Assembly (NCBI GenBank): GCA_028826165.1
Contig: JAPDFW010000068.1
Span: forward strand, 1-64,000
DNA from: Anaeramoeba ignava
Taxonomy: Eukaryota; Metamonada; Anaeramoebidae
Direction of reading: 5' to 3'
DNA: 64,000 bases
Positions 58,401 to 64,000 of the stretch are shown here, one piece after another; positions within the stretch are counted from its first letter, which is position 1, and each line of letters begins with the position of its first letter. Position numbers and translations under genes: made by a program. Below the pieces are notes generated by a model. That model saw only the letters and a list, made by a program, of their open reading frames with translations. It was not told the origin of the DNA and made no database searches.

Positions 58401-61400
58401 ATGAGCAATCCTTTAAATCAATTATCAAACTCACCTTCTCAAATTTCAACTGAAAATTCAATAGAAATAAACAACCCAGAAAATGAAAATATTGAAAAAA
58501 TAAATTCTAATTCAAATACAAATTTAGAAATAATTAACGAAAAAATTCGTTTTAAAAAAACAACAAATTGGAAAGAAATACAAACAACTGGAGAAATACC
58601 GCTTGTTACAAACTATCACACAAGCGCAGTAATTAATAATTATATGTGGGTTTTTGGAGGTTTTCAAAGAGGTCATGGAACTCGTGATTTATCTTGTTTG
58701 AATTTAAATACTTTTGAATGGAGAGAAATCAAATATAATACATTTCTTGAAAAAACTAGAAGAAATGCTAATATTGGTTGGCCAAGTGCAAGATATCATC
58801 ATGCTTGTACTGTTGCTAATAATAATTTGTTTATTTTTGGTGGATTGGATGGGAAAAAATATTATAATGATCTTTGGAAATTTGATCCTGGTAGAAAATC
58901 ATATTAAATAATATTTAATAATCATATTTAAATAATAATATTTAATAATAATATTTAATAATAATATTTAATAATAATATTAAATAATAATATTTAAATA
59001 ATAATATTAAATAATAATTAATAATAATATTTAATAATAATATTAAATAATAATATTAAATCATATTTAATAATATTAATAATAATATTTAATAATATTT
59101 AATAATAATATTTAATAATAATATTAAATAATAATATTTAATAATAATATTTAATAATAATATTTAATAATATTTAATAATAATAATATTTAAATAATAA
59201 TATTTAATAATAATATTTAATAATAATATTATTTAATAATATTTAATAATATTTAATAATAATATTTAAATAATAATATTAAATAATAATATTTAATAAT
59301 AATAAATAATAATATTTAATAATAATATTAAATAATAATATTTAAATATTATTTAATAATAATATTTAATAATAATATTATTTAATAATATTTAATAATA
59401 TTTAATAATAATATTTAATTATAATATTTAATAATAATATTTAATAATAATATTTAATAATATTTAATAATAATATTTAATAATATTTAAATAATAATAT
59501 TTAATAATATTTAATAATAATATTTAATAATAATATTTAAATAATAATAAAGAAACTGAAGGATTCGAAAAATTATCAGATAATATTGGTCCTTGTGGTC
59601 GTGATTGTCATTCTTTAGTAAATTATAAAAATAAATTATACGTTTTTGGTGGTGTACAAGATAAAAACAAATTACTTAATGATCTATGGGAATACAATTT
59701 GGGTATTTTATTAATATCAATATTTTTTTGAAAAAGAAAAAAAATATTGAATAAATAATTTATTATCTTTATTATAAGAAACAAATGAATGGGTTGAATT
59801 GAACCCACTTGGTGAAAAACCTTGTCCAAGACATTTCCATACAGGTGTTGTTATTGGATCTTTTATGTATGTATTTGGAGGATCTAATGGTCAAGTTAGA
59901 TTAAATGACCACTTTATTTATGAATTTGAAACAAATACTTGGATAAGTATCGCAAATTCCAAAGGAAAAATCCCACAAACAAGAAGAAATCATACAGCAG
60001 TTGTTAAAGATGAAAAAATTTATATTTGTGCTGGTTATGGAAAAGCCCCTCTAAATGATTTATATGTTTATAACACTGGTAATTGAGATCTGAGGTTTTT
60101 TTATTCATTGAATTAATATTATGTTTTTATTATTATTAATGGATTAGATACAAATTATTGGAGTTTGATTAAAGATGAACCTACTTTTTCACCAAGACAT
60201 TATCATACTTCAGTCATTTGGGAAAATAAAATGATATTGTTTGGAGGATGGAATGGAAGACAATTGCAAGATTTACATGTTTATTCAATCCAAGAAAAAC
60301 CACTAATTATTGAAAAAAATGTTATTAAAAATGATATGAAAACTCTTTTTGAAAAACAAGAAGATTGTGATATTAATATCACAGCCAAAGATGGATTTAT
60401 TGGAGCCCATTTATGTATTATTCAAGCCAGATTGAATAATTGGAATGAAATCAAAAATAGAGGAGATGAAGAAATTGCAATTACTTTTGAAAATTATTTT
60501 GCAAATCAACCTTTATCAACAATCAAAATTTTGATGATTTTTATTTATACTGATGAAATTGAATTGGAAAAATTAACCCAAAACCAAATAATTGATTTGA
60601 TTGTAATTTCATCAAATATCGGGCTTTCAAGACTCAAAGCCATTTGTGAAAATCATATTATTTCATCAATTAGTAAGGAGAATGTGATTGATATTTTGCT
60701 TTTTGCAGAAAAAATCAAGTCAAAAACACTTCATTCAGTTTGTTTATCATTTGTGAGTAAAAACAAAGAAGTGATTTCAGAACATGGAACTTCATTAACA
60801 AAATTATCACAAGAAACATTGATTGAACTATTTAAAACAACAACATCAAATTCTCCTATTGAAATTCCAGAAATTGAAGTTCCCAAATCAACCTTTTTCC
60901 AAAATTTAAGTGCTTTGCAAAGTGAAATTGATTCTCATAATGCAATAGAGGTTGCTATTTGTGCTCATAAAGCTATTTTGATGGCTCATAGCAAGAGTTT
61001 TGGTCAGGAAATATTCTCAGAACAAAATGGCCCTGAAATTTATGCTGATAAAACCCAAAGAAGTGTTTATGCTCTTCGTGCTTTGGTTAAGTTTTTGTAT
61101 TCAGGAAGAATTGATCATATTCAATCAAATCCAGAAATTGCTTTGGAATTATTAGGTGCAGTTTCTGATTATGAATTGAGTACTTATGAACTTGAAAATG
61201 TAGGAAAATTATTCGATTTTAATTTTAATTTTAATTTTAATTTTAATTTTAAATTTTAAATTTTAATTCAAATTTTCATTAGGTTTGCTCAAATATTGTC
61301 AAAAGAAGTGTTAATTTAAATAATACTCTTTTCATTTTGGAAAGATCTTATGAAACAAATTCAGTTGATTTGAAAAAGTAACAAAATATTTATTTTCAAT

Positions 61401-61572
61401 TTTAATTTCAATTTTATAAATGAATTTTAATTTTTAATTCTAATTTAGTTATTTGATTAGATTTCTTTTGAACCATAAACAACAAGTTTTTAATCTTCCT
61501 TCATTTTCAAGTGTTTCGAATGTTTCATTACTTCATGAAGTTATCAAAGAATTAATTTCAAGAATCAACTAA
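58401..61572 (+). CDS. Kelch-repeat protein with two BTB domains (LZTR1-like)
   Basis: Exons 58401-58890, 59553-59702, 59779-60078, 60148-61199, 61283-61377, 61449-61572 are all in phase, giving 736 residues. Start MSNPLNQLSN is chosen over an upstream ATG (58278) whose N-terminus is an artefact of T-rich leader. Kelch blades: YHTSAVINNYMWVFGGFQRG, YHHACTVANNNLFIFGGLDG, CHSLVNYKNKLYVFGGVQDK, FHTGVVIGSFMYVFGGSNGQ, NHTAVVKDEKIYICAGYGKA and YHTSVIWENKMILFGGWNGR. BTB 1 starts about residue 381 (DCDINITAKDGFIGAHLCII), with a BACK-like helical part; BTB 2 starts about 577 (EVAICAHKAILMAHSKSF). This order matches LZTR1, a cullin-3 adaptor for small RAS-type GTPases. Substrate here unknown. Intron 1 is a 662-base satellite. 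Confidence 0.88.
58891..59552 (+). repeat. Intron satellite, TAATAATATTTAA
   Basis: Intron 1 of the kelch-BTB gene, G-free except for the ends. Units of 11-13 bases made of AATAAT and ATTTAA parts. Confidence 0.8.
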
Positions 61573-61600
61573 AAATGATTGAAAAAAGAAGAGAAAAAAA

Positions 61601-63431
61601 TCATTTCTTTTTTCTTTGTTCTTTTTTTTCTTCTTCTTCTTGAATTTTTTTTGGGATACAATAAACTTCCATTTCCACAATTTCAAAATCTTTAGAAGCA
61701 CCAGCTAAAAATTTTTGAGTTTCAAAGGGATAACTTTTTTTTTGAGGAGATTTATAAGCTGTTCCAAAAAAAGAATATCCTTTTTTCAAATCACCATGAA
61801 TCCCAATATCAGAACCACCCAAACCACCTCCAAATAAAGGACCAAAATTATCATGATATTGGAGTGCGAATTTTGATCTTGATGGGATAATACTGAATTT
61901 TTGAGGAGGAGAATTCTCTCCATTTTTCAAAGTGAAAATAAATGCCTTGCTGTCTTCAATATATCCTTTATCCTTTGCCTTTTCTTTATCCCATCCCACT
62001 TCACTATATCCTCCAAATATTGATATTTTATTGTCAAATTTTGATTTGAATCAGAACCAAAGTTTGTCCTTGTTTATCGCAAATGGAATGGAATTTTTTT
62101 GGTTCTTTTGAATTTGAAAGAATTTTAACAGCATTTTTCATGAAAATTGGATCATTGATCCATTCCTCTAAATACATTTTATAATTGTAAATTTTTTCAA
62201 TATAATTTAGGTTTTGGGAATTGCTTGGACTTTTGTTTTTTCTTTTGTTTTTGTTTTGCTTTTCTCTGTTGGATTTTTTTCTGTTTTTTGGACTTTGTTT
62301 CGGTTTTTCTTTTTGTTGGAGTGAATCTTCTTGATCCTTAAATATATTTTGTGATTGTAATATTGTTGAATCCCAAGGACAAGAAATCCATTTCAATAGA
62401 ATTTTTTCTGAAGGAAAATATGTTTTGTTTTGTTTATAACGTTCCACAAAACCCTCTTCATGAATTCTATATTTTGATTCTATTTCCTTGAAAACTGGAT
62501 GATCTTCAATATCTAAATATTTGTTTTTGATATTAATTAAAGAATCTAAAGGTCGGAAAAGTTCATTTTGCTTGATTTTTTCTGGGTTGATTGAATGGGT
62601 TGCAATCATTGAATTTATGAAGGAACTTTCTTGCGGATCTTTGTAATCTTGTGGGATGTATATTATCTGATTGTTGATTTGATTTTTTTCTTGGGATTTG
62701 AATTCATGCTCGTAATTTTTAATCCATTTTTTAAAAAATTCTTGCTGCTTTTCAATCAATACATGTCTTTCAAGAAACTCTAACAAAGTTCCTTTTGATA
62801 AAATGGGTGGAATTTCTTTGAAATATGGGATCCAAAAAAAGTTATTTGATATAAAACTAAGAAAATAATTAAAGCTTTTTGGGAATTGATTTTTGAAAAG
62901 GGAAATTTTTTCTGGGAAATCCTTGATAATATTGAACAATTTAATCAATTTAAGATATGGTTGGAACAATTCTTTTGAAAGAATAATGTTGTTGTGATCT
63001 TTTTCCAAATCAATATTTATATTTTTTTCAAAATCAACACTTGGTTTTTTTTCCAAATTAATTTTTGTTTGATTTTCCGAATCAATATTTGCTTCGTTTT
63101 CAAAATGATTCCAAATTGGTATTAATATTTCAGGATAAATATAGTTTTTGTTTTTTTGAAAGAAATCAATGATTTCATTTTCAATTTCTTTGAAATTTGG
63201 ATGAAGTTTTTTGTTATAAATAAAATAAAGAATATTTTTGAAAATTTCTTCTGGAATTTCAATTTTTATTTTGTGATTGTTTTTCTGTTTTTTTAATATA
63301 TTGATTATAAATGGCCAGCCAGAAAATGTAAGAAGATGTTTATGAGATAAAAATTGTTGATTTGATAAAATAAATTTTATATCTGAAAATTTTTGAATTG
63401 GTTGATCTTTATTTTGATCCCAAACAAACAT
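61601..63431 (-). CDS. BTB - TLDc protein with a one-base frameshift
   Basis: Two adjacent open frames: 63431-62034 and, from about 62036, to 61601. The first starts MFVWDQNKDQ and has a BTB-like segment (FSDIKFILSNQQFLSHKHLL, then FKNILYFIYNKKLHPNF), a helical part, and the start of TLDc (KFHSICDKQGQTLVLIQ). The second continues it: NKISIFGGYSEVGWDKEKAK, DSKAFIFTLKNGENSP, NFGPLFGGGLGGSDIGI and EIVEMEVY. TLDc requires both parts, so they are one domain. The first frame has one base too many in an AAA at about 62048 for the join to read LVLIQSKFDNKIS. I see no intron. It is an assembly indel, a programmed shift, or a recent mutation. TLDc proteins protect from oxidative stress or regulate V-ATPase; BTB-TLDc is common in amoebae. 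It is divergent from importin. Confidence 0.78.
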
Positions 63432-63588
63432 AATTTTTTTTTAATTTTAAAAAAAAAAGAAAAAATGAAAATTAAATTTTTTTTCATTTTTTCCTTTTTT
63501 TTCTAATAAACAATTCAATTTAAAAAAATTTCAGTTTAAAAATTTAAAACAAAATTAATTTAAAAAAAAATTTTTTTTTATGTGATAA
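63432..63588. promoter_or_regulatory. Bidirectional promoter region between BTB-TLDc and importin
   Basis: Left arm GAAAAAATGAAAATTAA faces the minus gene; the right arm AATTTTTTTTCATTTTTTCC faces the plus gene. Mirrored layout as at 18621, 35333 and 48721. Confidence 0.5.
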
Positions 63589-64000
63589 ATGGATCAAAAC
63601 GAAGCACAACTTTTTGAAGAAATTTTAATTAATATTTTATCACCAAATAATTTTTTAAGAGGAGAAGCTGAAGAAAAATATAAAAGTCTTTTAGAAAACA
63701 ATTCAGAATTATGTCTTTTTTCTTTAATAGATCGATTAGAAAATTCAAATCAACAAAAAGTATTTTTATTTTAAAAAAAAAAAATTAATTAATTTATAAA
63801 AAATAAAAAAAAAATTTTTTTCATAAATAAAAAAAAAAGAAACCAAAATTTAACAGAAAAATATTTAATTTAATTTAATTTTAATTTTATTTAATTTATT
63901 ATTTATTTTAATTTTATTATTTATTTAGGTTAAAGATTTATCAATGATTTTATTAAGACAATCTGTTATTCATAATTTTTTAGATGGTGAAAAATTATTC
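63589..64000 (+). CDS. Importin-beta family (importin-5-like) N-terminus, truncated by the window
   Basis: Exons 63589-63759 and 63929 to the window end, phase 0. The product starts MDQNEAQLFEEILINILSPN, NFLRGEAEEKYKSLLENN, then after the intron VKDLSMILLRQSVIHNF. The pattern of LLSP.N..R..AE..Y..L.. followed by ..L..ILLR is the N-terminal HEAT repeats of karyopherin-beta proteins, closest to importin-5/Kap121 in my reading. These carry cargo through nuclear pores with RanGTP. Another HEAT-type karyopherin is possible as only 81 residues are visible. Confidence 0.68.

Noticed and set aside
1-64000. tRNA, rRNA, transposase, reverse transcriptase, telomere or viral genes
   Set aside because: No cloverleaf-like GC-richer segment, catalytic motif or terminal inverted repeat was noticed on either strand. 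A covariance or profile search would be needed to exclude weak cases.

Overview
This is a eukaryotic nuclear segment. It is very AT-rich, uses the standard stop codons (TAA mostly, also TGA and TAG) and carries many GT-AG introns. No rRNA, tRNA, transposon, viral gene or CRISPR array was recognised. The gene set (BTB proteins, RCC1-BTB, kelch-BTB, Rab GTPases, VPS9 and DENN regulators), together with N/Q- and K/S-rich low-complexity tails, suggests a free-living amoeboid protist. The metamonad Anaeramoeba is my best guess. It is an inference from gene style and from a Trichomonas-like TCATTTT element before start codons, not from a search.

Layout. 1-9.5 kb: two tandem paralogues on the minus strand made of one-exon-per-repeat armadillo-like units; the first also carries a BTB domain and a coiled coil. 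9.5-13.7 kb: a Rab5/21-like GTPase with a satellite-filled intron, convergent with an unrecognised coiled-coil protein. 13.9-18.6 kb: a DENN-domain protein and a WDR74/Nsa1-like ribosome-biogenesis factor (both minus). 18.7-29.5 kb: a 13-exon Furry/Mor2-like gene, divergent from WDR74, with a long Lys/Ser and acidic repeat tail. 29.7-34.7 kb: a single-exon VPS9 protein and two tandem single-exon RCC1-BTB genes. 34.8-42.2 kb: a small 113-residue protein, a SAC3/GANP protein, and a second VPS9 protein with a frameshifted linker. 42.4-48.7 kb: an 11-exon pecanex homologue. 48.9-53.2 kb: a Rab5 GTPase and a SPAG7-like R3H protein. 53.8-64 kb: a five-SH3 protein, a kelch/double-BTB (LZTR1-like) protein, a BTB-TLDc protein with a one-base frameshift, and the start of an importin-beta (IPO5-like) gene.

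Two Rab5-family GTPases, two VPS9 proteins (the Rab5-type exchange-factor domain) and one DENN protein lie within 50 kb, so endosomal Rab signalling is the dominant functional theme. BTB proteins (five) are the other.

Three architectural patterns stand out. (1) Large introns are almost wholly short-unit satellites, each with its own motif, and nearly free of G on the sense strand; coding low-complexity tracts are mostly built from 6-base units. (2) The armadillo exons are multiples of three and phase 1-1. (3) Gene starts are preceded by an A-run to T-run switch followed by TCATTTTT; divergent gene pairs share a mirrored version. Exon joins below were derived by hand from GT/AG sites and reading phase; most genes close in frame across all exons, which supports the models.
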